Shown here: one piece after another, positions 34,300 to 44,085 of the stretch | How the letters are laid out: the number at the start of each line of letters is the position of its first letter | Position numbering within the stretch: position 1 is the stretch's first letter | Assembly: GCA_965238125.1 (NCBI GenBank) | Contig: OZ250179.1 | Location: 3,782,001-3,846,000 of the forward strand | DNA length: 64,000 nt | From: UBA6623 sp965238125 | Lineage (GTDB): Bacteria > Acidobacteriota > Terriglobia > Bryobacterales > UBA6623 | Reading direction: 5' to 3' | Made by a program: the position numbers and the translations under genes | The notes under the pieces: model-generated | What the model was told of the DNA's origin: nothing | Databases searched by the model: none | Seen by the model: only the letters and a program-made list of their open reading frames with translations

Positions 34300-35592
34300 A
34301 TGCTCGATCTGGAGTATTTACGCAAGAACTTCGACGATGTCCAAGCCCGCTTGGCCACCCGCGGCGACACCGATTGGCTGAGTGGCTTTCGAGACATCGA
34401 CGTCCGTCGGCGAGCGGCTGTCACCGAAATTGAGGGCCTCAAGGCGAAGCGCAATGCAATCAGCGCCGAGGTCGCCAAGGCGAAGAAGGCGGGCGAAAAC
34501 GCCGACGAGGCCATCCGTGAAAGCCGAGAAACCGGCGCTCGGGTCACCGAACTCGAAGGCAATGTTGAGCAACTCGACGTGTCGCTTCAAGAAGTACTAC
34601 AGGGCGTACCCAACGTACCCCACGAGTCGGTGCCCCAGGGTACAAGCGAAGCCGACAATGTCGAGCTGCGCCGATGGGGAACGCCCCGTGAATTTGACTT
34701 CGAACCGAAAGCGCACTGGGACCTCGGCCCCGAGTCGGGCATTCTCGATTTCGAACGCGCCGCCAAAGTCACCGGCGCGCGTTTCGCCGTCTATTGGAAG
34801 GCCGGCGCCCAACTCGAGCGCGCTCTGATGAACTTCATGCTCGATGTTCACACCCGCGAACACGGTTATACCGAGGTCCTGCCGCCCTTCATGGTGAACT
34901 CGAACAGCTTGTTCGGTACCGGACAGCTTCCGAAATTCGCCGAAGACCTCTTCAAGATCGAGGATTCCGACTTCTGGCTGATCCCCACCGCCGAGGTGCC
35001 GGTAACGAATCTGTTCGCCGGGGAGACGCTCGAAGCCTCGCGGTTCCCGATCAAGCTGACGGCCTACACGCCCTGCTTCCGCAGCGAGGCCGGGTCTTAT
35101 GGGCGGGATGTGCGCGGCATTATTCGCCAACACCAGTTTCAGAAAGTGGAGATGGTGAAGTTCGCGCTGCCCGAGCAGAGCTACGACGAACTCGAGTCGC
35201 TCACCGCCGACGCCGAAGACATTCTGCAACGGCTGGGCTTGCCTTATCGCACGGTGGTTTTGTGTTCGGGCGACATCGGGTTCTCGAGCGCCAAGACTTA
35301 CGACGTCGAGGTTTGGCTTCCCGGCCAACAGGAGTTCAAGGAAATCTCCTCCTGCAGCAACTTTGAAAGCTTCCAGGCGCGGCGGGCGGGGATTCGCTAC
35401 CGCGACCCGGAGGCGAAGAAGCGGAAGGCGCAATTCGTTCACACGCTCAACGGGAGTGGTTTGGCGATCGGCCGAACGTGGGTGGCGATTGTCGAGAACT
35501 ACCAGGAGAAGGACGGGAGTATTGTGATTCCCGAGGCTTTGCGGCCTTATCTTAGTGCCGAGCGGATTTCGCCGACGGGAGATCTTGGGTAG
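34300..35592 (+). CDS. serS: Seryl-tRNA synthetase
   Basis: This class II synthetase charges tRNA-Ser with serine. The ATG at 34300 (MLDLEYLRKNFDDV) is the usual N-terminus and gives 430 residues. An antiparallel coiled-coil arm (about 30-100) binds the tRNA. Motif 2 (PCFRSEAGSYGRD, about 257-269) and motif 3 (NGSGLAIGRTWVAIVENYQ) are intact, and the E/R residues that bind ATP are present. A TACACT -10-like sequence lies 10 bases before the ATG, suggesting a nearly leaderless transcript. The stop codon TAG is the first three bases of a 182-bp family E element. Confidence 0.96.
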   Translation: MLDLEYLRKNFDDVQARLATRGDTDWLSGFRDIDVRRRAAVTEIEGLKAKRNAISAEVAKAKKAGENADEAIRESRETGARVTELEGNVEQLDVSLQEVLQGVPNVPHESVPQGTSEADNVELRRWGTPREFDFEPKAHWDLGPESGILDFERAAKVTGARFAVYWKAGAQLERALMNFMLDVHTREHGYTEVLPPFMVNSNSLFGTGQLPKFAEDLFKIEDSDFWLIPTAEVPVTNLFAGETLEASRFPIKLTAYTPCFRSEAGSYGRDVRGIIRQHQFQKVEMVKFALPEQSYDELESLTADAEDILQRLGLPYRTVVLCSGDIGFSSAKTYDVEVWLPGQQEFKEISSCSNFESFQARRAGIRYRDPEAKKRKAQFVHTLNGSGLAIGRTWVAIVENYQEKDGSIVIPEALRPYLSAERISPTGDLG

Positions 35593-35771
35593 CCCGCTCT
35601 TCTCACCAAGTGGCGAGGCGAAGTGCGCGAGAGGGCTGTCAGGACAAGGCACGGGCCGCCTGGCGCGCGGAGGCGTACTTGAGCAGTACGGTGAGCACGG
35701 CAGGCAACCGTAACGCAGTAATGGCAGCCCTATCGCGTGCTTCGGCCGGAAGGTGGTTAGAAGAGCGGGCT
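35590..35771 (+). repeat. Family E element (182 bp, inverted-repeat ends), copy 1
   Basis: The ends tagcccgctcttctcac and the complementary gaagagcgggcta form imperfect terminal inverted repeats. The interior shares ggaggcgtactt, cagtacggtgagcacgg and gtaatggc blocks with the copies at 52310-52492 and 59512-59694. It overlaps the serS stop codon. It has no coding capacity, so it may be a MITE or a structured repeat. Confidence 0.75.
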
Positions 35772-35796
35772 AGGGCAGGCCTGGAGACCTGCCCCA
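35772..35796 (-). repeat. Palindromic repeat, family A, copy 5
   Basis: Reverse-orientation family A hairpin directly abutting the end of family E copy 1. Confidence 0.65.
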
Positions 35797-35856
35797 CCGC
35801 GGGGCCGCGAGTACTTCCGGGGTTACCGGCTCAGAGCCCGTCACTACCTGACTGCA

Positions 35857-37158
35857 TCACTGCTTGGGGATTACTCCGAGCGCTTCCCACTCCGTCATTT
35901 GACGCTGCAGTCTTGAGGCTTGAGGGGATCCGGGCTGGGCGGCCACGAAGCTGCGGTAGGCGGTCGCCGCCTGGACGAAGTTCCCCTTCTTGGCCTGAAT
36001 CATACCCAGCAGGTGCTGGATCTGCGGGAAGCGGCCGGCGTCCGGGCTCGCCGCTAACTCCTTGGCCGATTCCTCGGCGGCGTCGAGATGACCGCCGTTG
36101 AAGCGCGCGACAGCTTGGGAATAGCGGATGTTCGACAGCATCGGGTTCAGCTTGAGGACTTGATCGGCAAGCTCGTCGGCTTCACTCCAGCGCCGTTGCT
36201 GCATTTCAAGCTGAAGCAAAGGCCCGTAGGGTTTGAGATATTTGTGATCGGCGGCGAGAGCACGCTCGAAGGCGGCCCGCGCCCCTTCCGCGTCCCTCAT
36301 TTTCATCTTGGTCTCGCCCAACAGAGTCCAGGCCGCCGCGTACTCGGGATATTCCGCCACGGCTCTTTCGAGTTCTTGAATCGCTTTTTCCGGCTTGCGG
36401 GCCGCGGCGTTCTTCTTGCGCAACTCCTTGGACGCTTTCTCGTAGGCCTTCTTGGCTTTCTTGGGAGCGGCGAGAGTGGTCACGCTCACCGAGTGGCCCT
36501 TGACACCTCCAAGCCGCTTCAAAATGATGGTCCCGACATCGGGATTGTCGAAAACGCGCCGGCGTCCGAGCATAATGATGTCGGACCGATAGCCGGGCAG
36601 GTCCGCCTGGAGCTCGCAGCCGCTCAAGTCGAGTTGGTCGAAACCCGCTCCACCCAGGCCGGCCACTCCGCCGGCGGGGTCTAGGCCGCCCCCTCGGTAG
36701 CCTCCGAAACCTCGGCTGCTTCCTTGACTTGGGGCGCCGCTCATACTGGCATCCGCAAAGGTGGCGGAATTCCCTCCAACCTCGAAACTGAAGCGACCCT
36801 TGCTGTCGGTATAGGTTTCGGGGAAGCGCTGTCCGTTGCAGCTCCGCACGATGGTCACGGATTCGGCGGGAGCGGTCCCGTCACCGAGCACGACTCTGCC
36901 GGATAGGAAAATCGGGCGCTGACGCATCTGAGGCTGCCCTATACCCTGACGACCGAAGGGATCTTGCCGCCCGCCTCCCAAACCGCCCTGCTGACCTCGT
37001 CCGCCCGGCCCGCCTTGTCCGCCCGGCCGACCACCGGTACCGCCGGTACCGCCCCCACCGCCTCGGCCTTCAACTCCGCCACCCCCGCCTTGCTGACCCC
37101 AAAGGCCCAGCGTCGCGACAAGCGTCAGAATCAAGATCCCAAATGCCGTTTTCTTCAT
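35857..37158 (-). CDS. Secreted TPR protein with a glycine-rich N-terminus and carboxypeptidase-regulatory-like domain
   Basis: The 433-residue protein has a signal peptide (about residues 3-21), a Gly/Gln/Arg-rich stretch (22-78), a beta-sandwich like the carboxypeptidase regulatory or SpaA type (about 82-215, with TYTDSKGRFSFEV), and a C-terminal TPR array (about 255-420, repeats such as YPEYAAAWTLLGETKMK and ADELADQVLKLNPML). This architecture is frequent in Acidobacteria, where the TPR part probably mediates protein contacts in the periplasm or on the cell surface. The upstream 314-bp gap (37159-37472) separates it from the divergent sulfatase gene. Confidence 0.8.
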   Translation of the reverse strand: MKKTAFGILILTLVATLGLWGQQGGGGGVEGRGGGGGTGGTGGRPGGQGGPGGRGQQGGLGGGRQDPFGRQGIGQPQMRQRPIFLSGRVVLGDGTAPAESVTIVRSCNGQRFPETYTDSKGRFSFEVGGNSATFADASMSGAPSQGSSRGFGGYRGGGLDPAGGVAGLGGAGFDQLDLSGCELQADLPGYRSDIIMLGRRRVFDNPDVGTIILKRLGGVKGHSVSVTTLAAPKKAKKAYEKASKELRKKNAAARKPEKAIQELERAVAEYPEYAAAWTLLGETKMKMRDAEGARAAFERALAADHKYLKPYGPLLQLEMQQRRWSEADELADQVLKLNPMLSNIRYSQAVARFNGGHLDAAEESAKELAASPDAGRFPQIQHLLGMIQAKKGNFVQAATAYRSFVAAQPGSPQASRLQRQMTEWEALGVIPKQ

Positions 37159-37472
37159 GGAGGTCCTCCGCTCCCCGGGAGGTAGGCCCGCACGAGCCTA
37201 CTTTGGGCAGACTAGCACACTGCTAAAGGGCATGCCGGCGCAATTTGCGACGTTAACTTCCGGACATGCGTAGGCCCGCCGCGTGAATTTTTCGGAAAAC
37301 CCACATCCTGTTCCAGGCCGGTAGGTTAGGGGTTCCGCGGCCGCCGCTCTCGCTGACCCGCCGCCGCTTGCCGCGGCTTTTGAAACGTATGAAAAATCAC
37401 GGGTTGCTCGTCGGGTCGGCGCCGAGTTCGCCGGGGAGGATTTGGACATGCCGAACCGAGTAGAATCACCCC
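37159..37472. other. Intergenic, 314 bp, no supportable gene
   Basis: Divergent spacer between the TPR and sulfatase genes. A TAGAAT sequence just before the sulfatase ATG could be a -10 box for a leaderless transcript, but no -35 match is evident. Confidence 0.4.
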
Positions 37473-38939
37473 ATGCCGCACCTCTCCTTACCGATCGGGG
37501 TATTCTCGCCGACCCGAACCGCTTTCGTCCCCGCGCTACTCGCCATGCTTGCAGCCGTTTCATGCGGCGATGCGGTTCCCGACGCTGTCCCCGAAGCGGA
37601 AGCACGGCCGAACTTCCTGTTTCTCTACACCGATGACCAAGCCGCTTGGGCGTTGAGCCGCGAGGGCGAAAGCGATGCTCATACGCCCAACCTCGACCGC
37701 CTCTTCGCCCAAGGCGCGCGCTTCACCAACAGCTTCACCACAACGCCGGTTTGCAGCCCGTCGCGGGCGGCGCTGATGACGAGCCGCTACGGAAGCGAGC
37801 TGGGGATTACCGATTTTCTCAGCCATTCCGCCGAACCCGACCTTGGCTTGGACCCCGAAACGGTCACTTGGCCCGAAGTCTTGCAGTCGGCCGGATACGC
37901 TACCGGCCTGATCGGGAAATGGCACCTTGGGGAAGAGGACCGTTACCACCCTACCCGAGCCGGGTTCGATTACTTCGCCGGCTGGCGCACCGGTGGAAAT
38001 ATTTCGAAAGACCCGGAAGTCGAAGTCGACGGCACGATGCGGCGGATCGAAGGCTACACGCCCGACATCCTCACCGACTTCGCGATCGACTTCATGAACC
38101 GCCCCAGAGAGGGGCCGTTTTCGCTCAGCGTTCACTTTTGGGCCCCGCACGCCAATACCGCCAACCGCACACCGGACGGCGATCGCACCTGGCTACCCCT
38201 TAGCGACGCGGACTGGGAAAGGTTTCGCGATCTCGACGTTCGCATCCCCAACCCCGACTACCCCAAACTCGACATACCTCGACTGCGCCGCATGACCCGC
38301 GAGTATCTGGCGAGTGTCGCAAGCGTCGATCGGAACGTCGGCAGGCTGATGGCCGCCCTGGACCAACTCGGGCTGCGAGACAACACCGCCGTGATTTTCA
38401 CCAGCGACCACGGCTTCAACATGGGACACAACGGCATCTGGCACAAAGGCAACGGCCGTTGGATTCTGACGGATCGCCGTGACAACCGCGCGAATCTCTA
38501 TGACCGCTCGTTGCGGGTTCCCGCGGCGGTACGTTGGCCCGGTGTGATCGCGCCCGGAACCGTGATCGAAGAAACGACCACCAATCTCGATTGGTACCCG
38601 ACGCTGCTCGGGATGGCCGGCCTTCCGTTGCCCGAGGGGGTGCTGATCCGCGGCCGCGATCTCACGGCCTTGCTTAAGGGAGCGTCCCCAGGGTGGAACA
38701 ACGACCTATTCGCCGAGTACAAACAGTATCATTTCGAACAGACCGAACAGTACGGCTATCGCACGCCCGAATGGAAACTGGTTCGCGATTTCTCGAATCC
38801 GGGAAAGGACGAGTTATATCACCTCTCCGCCGATCCCGACGAGCGCCGCAATCTTATCGCTTCCGAAGATCTTCAGGTGGTGGCCGCCAAGCAAAGCTTG
38901 CAGGCCAAACTCGAAGCGTCCCGTCGTTCACTGAAGTGA
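37473..38939 (+). CDS. Lipoprotein sulfatase (arylsulfatase family)
   Basis: The 488-residue type I sulfatase has a lipobox-like LAAVSC (C31), the metal-site start NFLFLYTDDQ (around 47-56) and the sulfatase signature CSPSRAALMTSRY (94-106), whose Cys94 would be converted to formylglycine by an FGE or anSME enzyme. The second metal site, SDHGFNMGHNG (about 310-320), is present. It hydrolyses sulfate esters outside the cytoplasm, probably on a polysaccharide or glycosaminoglycan. No activating enzyme and no other polysaccharide genes lie next to it. Confidence 0.9.
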   Translation: MPHLSLPIGVFSPTRTAFVPALLAMLAAVSCGDAVPDAVPEAEARPNFLFLYTDDQAAWALSREGESDAHTPNLDRLFAQGARFTNSFTTTPVCSPSRAALMTSRYGSELGITDFLSHSAEPDLGLDPETVTWPEVLQSAGYATGLIGKWHLGEEDRYHPTRAGFDYFAGWRTGGNISKDPEVEVDGTMRRIEGYTPDILTDFAIDFMNRPREGPFSLSVHFWAPHANTANRTPDGDRTWLPLSDADWERFRDLDVRIPNPDYPKLDIPRLRRMTREYLASVASVDRNVGRLMAALDQLGLRDNTAVIFTSDHGFNMGHNGIWHKGNGRWILTDRRDNRANLYDRSLRVPAAVRWPGVIAPGTVIEETTTNLDWYPTLLGMAGLPLPEGVLIRGRDLTALLKGASPGWNNDLFAEYKQYHFEQTEQYGYRTPEWKLVRDFSNPGKDELYHLSADPDERRNLIASEDLQVVAAKQSLQAKLEASRRSLK

Positions 38940-39029
38940 TAGGGCGGGCAACCTCCGGGATCTCCGCCCCGACCACCCGGTGGAAATTCCCGGCCCGCAA
39001 CGGCCACAATAAGGAACTTCGCGGCGGGC

Positions 39030-39551
39030 GTGATGAGCGACCAAATTCGGACCGAATACCTACACCTCGAACGACGCTGGAGACAGCGCTTCGATGTTCT
39101 CGTCGTCCTGGCCGCCTTGGCGACGATTCCCATTGTCATCCTGCAAGAAAAAGGCGTTGAGCACTCGTCGGTCATCGCGACCGATTGGTTTATTTGGGCG
39201 GCCTTCCTCGCGGAATTTCTTTTCGGGCTGGTGACGGCGCGGCAGCGCCCGGACTATGCGCGGCGTGAGTGGCTGAGCGTGGCTGTAGTCGTCCTCTCTT
39301 TCCCGCTCTTGCCGGATCTATTGGCGTCGGTCCGTGTCGTGCGGGTCACGCGCGTGTTGCGGCTGGTACGAATACTGGCGGTAACCGGACGGGGCTTACG
39401 CGCCATGCACACCTCGTTGGCGGGCCAGAGCCTCATGTACGTGGCGGCGCTGACGACGTTGCTGACGTTCTCGGCCGCGGCGCTGCTCACCAGAATCGAA
39501 CAACGGCTCGCGGACGGGGCGTTCCAACCGCGAAGGCAACCACCCGCCTGA
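39030..39551 (+). pseudogene. Potassium-channel-like gene truncated before the pore
   Basis: The 173-residue frame contains four membrane helices of a voltage-sensor type, including the Arg-rich VVRVTRVLRLVRILAVTGRG segment, and the start of S5 (GQSLMYVAALTTLLTFSAA). It then ends in an unrelated basic tail (FQPRRQPPA). No selectivity filter (TVGYGD-like) is found in the following 380 bases in any frame, so the pore half is missing. It could be a voltage-sensor-only protein, but decay is more likely. Confidence 0.65.
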
Positions 39552-39933
39552 AGCGCCTTGACGTAGTTTCTATCTGTGTCCCGCGCGATGGCCGTCGGCT
39601 ATAGCGGCCTTTCCCCAGCAGGCTTTAGCCTTGGCCGAAGCCACGTAAAGACCCGGCCGCATCGAGAGGCTTACACCGTTAATGAAAAACCACGAAACGA
39701 ACCCAATTTCCAAGCGAACCGATTCAAAGACAACGGCTTAGCAGCCAACGCCCGAGGTTGACCAAAGCCCCCAAACACGATGAGTCCCGCACGGGGCGCG
39801 GGAGCAACCGTCTGATGCAACCCAATCAAAGCCTTTGACAACGCCGGCGGTCGAGCCTCGACCTTCACAACGGGCGGCGGGAGCCTTGCGCAAACGAACC
39901 GCCGTTTGTCCTCGACTCCCTCGGCTTGCCACA
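39552..39933. other. Intergenic, about 380 bp, no supportable gene
   Basis: Short hairpins are present (for example ggctttagccttggccgaagcc near 39620) but no RNA gene or protein is recognised. Confidence 0.4.
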
Positions 39934-42717
39934 ATGAACCCAATGACGGACGAACTTCCCGAGAGACCAAAACGTCCCTCGATATCTCGGCTTCGCGCCC
40001 TCTTACCCTTTTGTTTCGCCCTGATGGCCTTACCTATGACCGCCCAAGACATCGACATTCCTTTCACGAAATACGTCCTCGACAACGGCTTGACCCTGAT
40101 CGTTCACGAGGACGACAAGGCCCCCATCGTCGCCGTCAACGTCTGGTATCACGTGGGCTCGAAAAATGAGCGGCCGGGCAAAACCGGCTTCGCTCACCTG
40201 TTCGAACATCTCATGTTCAACGGATCGGAAAACTTCAATGACGATTACTTCGTGCCGCTTGAGAAAGTCGGCGCAACCGACCTGAACGGAACCACCAGCA
40301 ATGACCGCACCAACTACTTTCAGAACGTTCCGACCCCGGCGCTTGATCTCGCGCTGTGGATGGAGTCCGACCGTATGGGCCACCTGCTCGGGGCCATCGA
40401 TCAGGCCAAGCTCGACGAGCAACGCGGCGTCGTCCAGAACGAAAAACGCGAGGGCGAAAACCGTCCTTACGGCGTGACCCGCCAACTGTTGACTGAAAAC
40501 ACCTACCCGGCCGGCCACCCCTATTCCTGGACGGTGATCGGCTCGATGGATGACCTTGACGCCGCCGACCTTGACGATGTGCGGGAGTGGTTCAAGACCT
40601 ACTACGGAGCCGCCAACGCCGTCGTCGTGGTTGCCGGCGACGTCGAGCCCGAAGACGTCAAGCGGCGCGTTGAGCACTATTTCGGCGACATTCCCTCCGG
40701 CCCGCCCGTGGCGCGACAGCGCGCTTGGATCGCGGAACGAACCGGGACTCATCGTCAGACCGTCGAGGATCAAGTCCCCCAACCGCGCATCTACAAAGTC
40801 TGGAACATCCCGCAATGGGGCGCCGCCGAAGCGGTCTATCTTGACCTGGTCAGCGATGTCCTGGCGCTTGGGAAATCATCGCGCTTCTACCGGCGACTCG
40901 TTCACCGCGACCAAATCGCCACCAGCGCTTCGGCTTCGGTGAGCCTGCGTGAAATCGGCGGACAATTCTATGTGATCGCCACCGCGCAGCCCGGAGGCGA
41001 CTTGGCGGCCGTCGAAACCGCGCTCGACGAGGAGTTTGCCAAGTTCCTCGCAGACGGGCCGACCGAGGCCGAACTCGACCGCATCAAGACGCAATACTTC
41101 GCGGCGTTCGCGCGCGGGGTCGAGCGCATCGGAGGCTTCGGCGGCAAGTCCGATGTTCTGGCGCGCAACCAGGTCTACGGAAGCCGGCCTGACTATTTCA
41201 AGACGACCCTCGAAAGAGTCCGTAACGCGACGACGAAAGATTTGCTCGAAACCGCGCGGCGTTGGCTCTCCGACGGCGTTTATGTCTTGGAGGTCCATCC
41301 TCATCCGGACCACGAAACCACCGACGCCCTCTCGGACCGCTCGAAACTTCCCGCCGTCACGAGGCCTCCAAAACTCGATTGGCCCGAGGTTCAGCGGACA
41401 ACGCTTTCGAACGGTCTCAAGCTTCTCTTCGTCGAAAGACGTGAAACCCCGATCGTCGAGCTCGAATTGCTTGTTAACGCCGGGTACGCGGCCGATCAAT
41501 TCGCCGTGCCCGGCGCCGCTAGCTTCACCTCCGCCATGCTCGACGAAGGCACCAAGACCCGTTCGGCCCTCGAAATCAGCGAAGAGCTGGCCTCACTGGG
41601 CGCGACGCTTTCCGTCAACACGGCCTTGGACGCAAGTTGGGTTTCACTCTCGGCGCTGAAGCACAACCTCGACTCTTCGCTCGACGTTTTCGCCGACGTG
41701 ATTCTTCATCCCGAATTTCCCGACTCCGAAATTGAACGCGTGCGCAAGCAGCTACTCGCCCGCATCGCACAAGAGAAATCCAGCCCCTTCTCGCTCGCCC
41801 AACGCCTGCTCCCGAAATTGCTCTATGGAGCCGACCACCCCTATGGCGCATCGTTCACCGGAACCGGCGACGAAGAGACCGTGAAAGCGATCAATCGGGC
41901 GGACCTCGAACGCTTTCATGCCGCCTGGTTCCAACCGGCAAGTTCGGTTCTGATCGCCGTCGGCGACACAACCTTCGAGGACCTCCGCGATAAGCTCGAG
42001 GCGCGGTTCAAGGGCTGGACCGGCACCAACAATCCGCCCGCGAAGAACATCGCCGTGGTCGAAAATCCCGCCACCTCCGCACTCTACTTGGTCGACAAGC
42101 CCGGCGCCGTGCAGTCGATGATCCTGGGCGGCGTGATCTCAACGCCGGCGCGCCACCCCGACCGCATCCCGATCGAAACCATGAACCGCATTCTCGGCGG
42201 CGCCTTCACCTCGCGTATCAACATGAACCTCCGCGAGGACAAGCACTGGTCCTACGGCTCGCGCAGCTTCCTGTCCGACGCACGCGGGCAACGTCCCTGG
42301 CTCGTTTACGCCGCTGTGCAGAGCGACAAAACCAAGGAATCTCTTGTGGAACTCGATCGCGAATTGCGAGACATCCTCGGCCCCCGCCCGGCGACCGGCG
42401 ACGAGCTCGACAAGGTGAAGAAGAACGCCATCCTACAGCTTCCCGGGCGTTTTGAAACCAAGTCGTCTCTACGCGGCGCGCTCAGCCGCATTTGGATGTT
42501 CGACTTGTCCCCCGATTATTGGGAAACCTATGCGGACAAGGTTGAAGCGATCACCCTCGACGACATCCAGAAAGTCGCCGCTGACGTGATCCGCCCCGAT
42601 CAGATGCTCTGGGTCATCGTCGGCGACCGCGCCCAAGTCGAGTCAGGGCTCCGAGAGCTCGATTTCGGCGCGCTAACGCTAATCGATACCGACGGCAACC
42701 CACTAGAATTGCCCTAA
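39934..42717 (+). CDS. M16-family zinc metallopeptidase with two M16 domains
   Basis: Using the ATG at 39934 the protein has 927 residues with an N-terminal hydrophobic segment (about 20-37, LRALLPFCFALMALPMTA) acting as a signal peptide. The first M16 domain has the inverted zinc motif HLFEH at 88-92 and a downstream EQRGVVQNEKREGENRP supplying the third ligand. The second domain (from about residue 485, VQRTTLSNGLKLLFVERRETP) lacks the zinc motif and forms the closing half of the clamshell, as in pitrilysin-type bacterial enzymes. It probably degrades peptides in the periplasm. It is convergent with the gene at 42858. Confidence 0.92.
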   Translation: MNPMTDELPERPKRPSISRLRALLPFCFALMALPMTAQDIDIPFTKYVLDNGLTLIVHEDDKAPIVAVNVWYHVGSKNERPGKTGFAHLFEHLMFNGSENFNDDYFVPLEKVGATDLNGTTSNDRTNYFQNVPTPALDLALWMESDRMGHLLGAIDQAKLDEQRGVVQNEKREGENRPYGVTRQLLTENTYPAGHPYSWTVIGSMDDLDAADLDDVREWFKTYYGAANAVVVVAGDVEPEDVKRRVEHYFGDIPSGPPVARQRAWIAERTGTHRQTVEDQVPQPRIYKVWNIPQWGAAEAVYLDLVSDVLALGKSSRFYRRLVHRDQIATSASASVSLREIGGQFYVIATAQPGGDLAAVETALDEEFAKFLADGPTEAELDRIKTQYFAAFARGVERIGGFGGKSDVLARNQVYGSRPDYFKTTLERVRNATTKDLLETARRWLSDGVYVLEVHPHPDHETTDALSDRSKLPAVTRPPKLDWPEVQRTTLSNGLKLLFVERRETPIVELELLVNAGYAADQFAVPGAASFTSAMLDEGTKTRSALEISEELASLGATLSVNTALDASWVSLSALKHNLDSSLDVFADVILHPEFPDSEIERVRKQLLARIAQEKSSPFSLAQRLLPKLLYGADHPYGASFTGTGDEETVKAINRADLERFHAAWFQPASSVLIAVGDTTFEDLRDKLEARFKGWTGTNNPPAKNIAVVENPATSALYLVDKPGAVQSMILGGVISTPARHPDRIPIETMNRILGGAFTSRINMNLREDKHWSYGSRSFLSDARGQRPWLVYAAVQSDKTKESLVELDRELRDILGPRPATGDELDKVKKNAILQLPGRFETKSSLRGALSRIWMFDLSPDYWETYADKVEAITLDDIQKVAADVIRPDQMLWVIVGDRAQVESGLRELDFGALTLIDTDGNPLELP

Positions 42718-42778
42718 ACGAAGCCACGGAACCCTGAGCGCAAGCGACGGGCCCGCCCCCAAAGGGGGCGCAAACAGC

Positions 42779-42816
42779 GCGAGCGGTGCAAGGGGACGCG
42801 AGCGGTGCAAGAGGAC
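42779..42816 (+). repeat. Tandem duplication of a 19-bp unit
   Basis: Two copies of gcgagcggtgcaagrggac lie head to tail in the convergent spacer between the M16 gene and the membrane-protein gene, next to a cgccccc/ggggcg hairpin that could terminate both transcripts. Confidence 0.5.
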
Positions 42817-42857
42817 ACAAGCAGAGCGCAGCGCGATGCTCGACCGGGCCCGCGGCG

Positions 42858-43376
42858 TCAGTCGTCCCGGCGACGAAAAACCACCCCGAACGACCCCAAG
42901 ATCACAACCAACTTCACCATGTCCAACCCCGTATAGGCATGATGCAAGCGCCAGAAGGCAACAGACTCGAGCGGCGCCGGATCACGCGGCAGGAAATCGA
43001 TAATGCGGCCCAGCCGAATCGTTTCCGGCACGACGTAGAGTTGCAAAACCAAGCACGTAACCAACAGCAAGACCGCCGTCGCCGGCAGAAAGCGCCCTCC
43101 CAGCTTCCACGCCGGCCACAGGAAAGCTGCCGCGAGCACGATTTGCACCATCCCCCAACCGTCGAAAAACAGCCGATTGACTTCCGACGCCTGATAGCGC
43201 ATAACCAGCCGCAGATTGTCAGCCGAGAGAGCCGACGTGGTCTCGCCAAACGCCTCGGGCGGGGCCCCTAAGATCGCCTCGACGACCTGGAAATTCTTCA
43301 TCGCGACCATCCACATGAAGAGCGTGCCGCCGCCCCAAGCGCCAAGCACGAAGGCCGCCAAGACTTTCTTGTTCAT
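42858..43376 (-). CDS. Four-helix membrane protein (DUF4149-like)
   Basis: The 172-residue protein has four predicted membrane segments: about 5-24, 78-95, 98-117 and 150-168. Between the first two is a soluble loop of about 45 residues with conserved-looking LRLVMRYQASEVNRLFFDGWG. This resembles the DUF4149 family of small inner-membrane proteins with unknown function. The lone gene lies 47 bases downstream of a GNAT gene on the same strand. Confidence 0.6.
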   Translation of the reverse strand: MNKKVLAAFVLGAWGGGTLFMWMVAMKNFQVVEAILGAPPEAFGETTSALSADNLRLVMRYQASEVNRLFFDGWGMVQIVLAAAFLWPAWKLGGRFLPATAVLLLVTCLVLQLYVVPETIRLGRIIDFLPRDPAPLESVAFWRLHHAYTGLDMVKLVVILGSFGVVFRRRDD

Positions 43377-43423
43377 GGAGCAGATGATCGGACGCGGAGG
43401 AGGGTTCCGTCAAGGGGGGCGCC

Positions 43424-43972
43424 TCAGGGCGACATGCTTGGGTTTTGGATTTTGTAGAGAACATGAGGGCGCAGCGGATGCCCGACCGGCAATGCCGGAT
43501 GCTGGAAGTCGTCATTCGGGTCCCGCCTCATACCGATTCTCTCCATCACCGCGATGGATCTCTTATTACCTCGCGTTGTGAATGAAACGAGATCAGGAAG
43601 ACCCACTTCGGCAAAGCCGTACGCCAGACAAGCCTTCGCAGCTTCCGTGGCATAGCGGCGGCCCCATGAATGGAAAGCCAGTCTCCACCCGATCTCCACG
43701 GCCGGCGTAAACGCCGCCGAGAACTCGGCCTTTGCGAGGCCAACGTACCCGATGAAGTTGCGAGTGGACTTGACCTCAACCGCAAAAAGGCCGAAGCCGT
43801 TTTCCTTTAACCCTTGCCGACACCGCCCTGCGAAGGCGTCGGATTCCTCGCGGCTATACGTTGCCGGATAGAACTCCATGACATTCCGGTCGGCATTCAT
43901 GGCCGCGAACGGGTCGAGATCGTCATCGCGCCAATTCCGCAAATGCAATCGATCGGTTTCGAGGTAAATCAT
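43424..43972 (-). CDS. GNAT-family N-acetyltransferase (RimJ/RimL type)
   Basis: The 182-residue enzyme transfers acetyl from acetyl-CoA to an amine, often a protein N-terminus or small molecule. It starts LETDRLHLRNWRDDDLDPF, typical of this subgroup, has FIGYVGLAKAEF in the central strands, EIGWRLAFHSWGRRYATEAAKAC (the acetyl-CoA pyrophosphate-binding region) and TTRGNKRSIAVMERIGMRRD near the end. The substrate is unknown. It is divergent from the Nramp-like transporter gene with a 113-bp spacer that contains a TACAAT sequence (around 44030). Confidence 0.88.
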   Translation of the reverse strand: MIYLETDRLHLRNWRDDDLDPFAAMNADRNVMEFYPATYSREESDAFAGRCRQGLKENGFGLFAVEVKSTRNFIGYVGLAKAEFSAAFTPAVEIGWRLAFHSWGRRYATEAAKACLAYGFAEVGLPDLVSFTTRGNKRSIAVMERIGMRRDPNDDFQHPALPVGHPLRPHVLYKIQNPSMSP

Positions 43973-44085
43973 GGATACCCTCGGCCAACACGCTCCAATC
44001 GGCGTCCGACGTCAGCGGCGCCGGGTGCAATACAATACTCCCACGAAGCGCTCGACGTAAGCCAACGCCGAGCTTGCCAAGAACC

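Noticed and set aside
35590..35856. Riboswitch downstream of serS
   Set aside because: The structured sequence is explained by family E and family A repeats present elsewhere.
37198..37605. 135-codon minus-strand frame upstream of and overlapping the sulfatase start
   Set aside because: Overlaps the sulfatase N-terminal codons and is Arg-rich without domain features.
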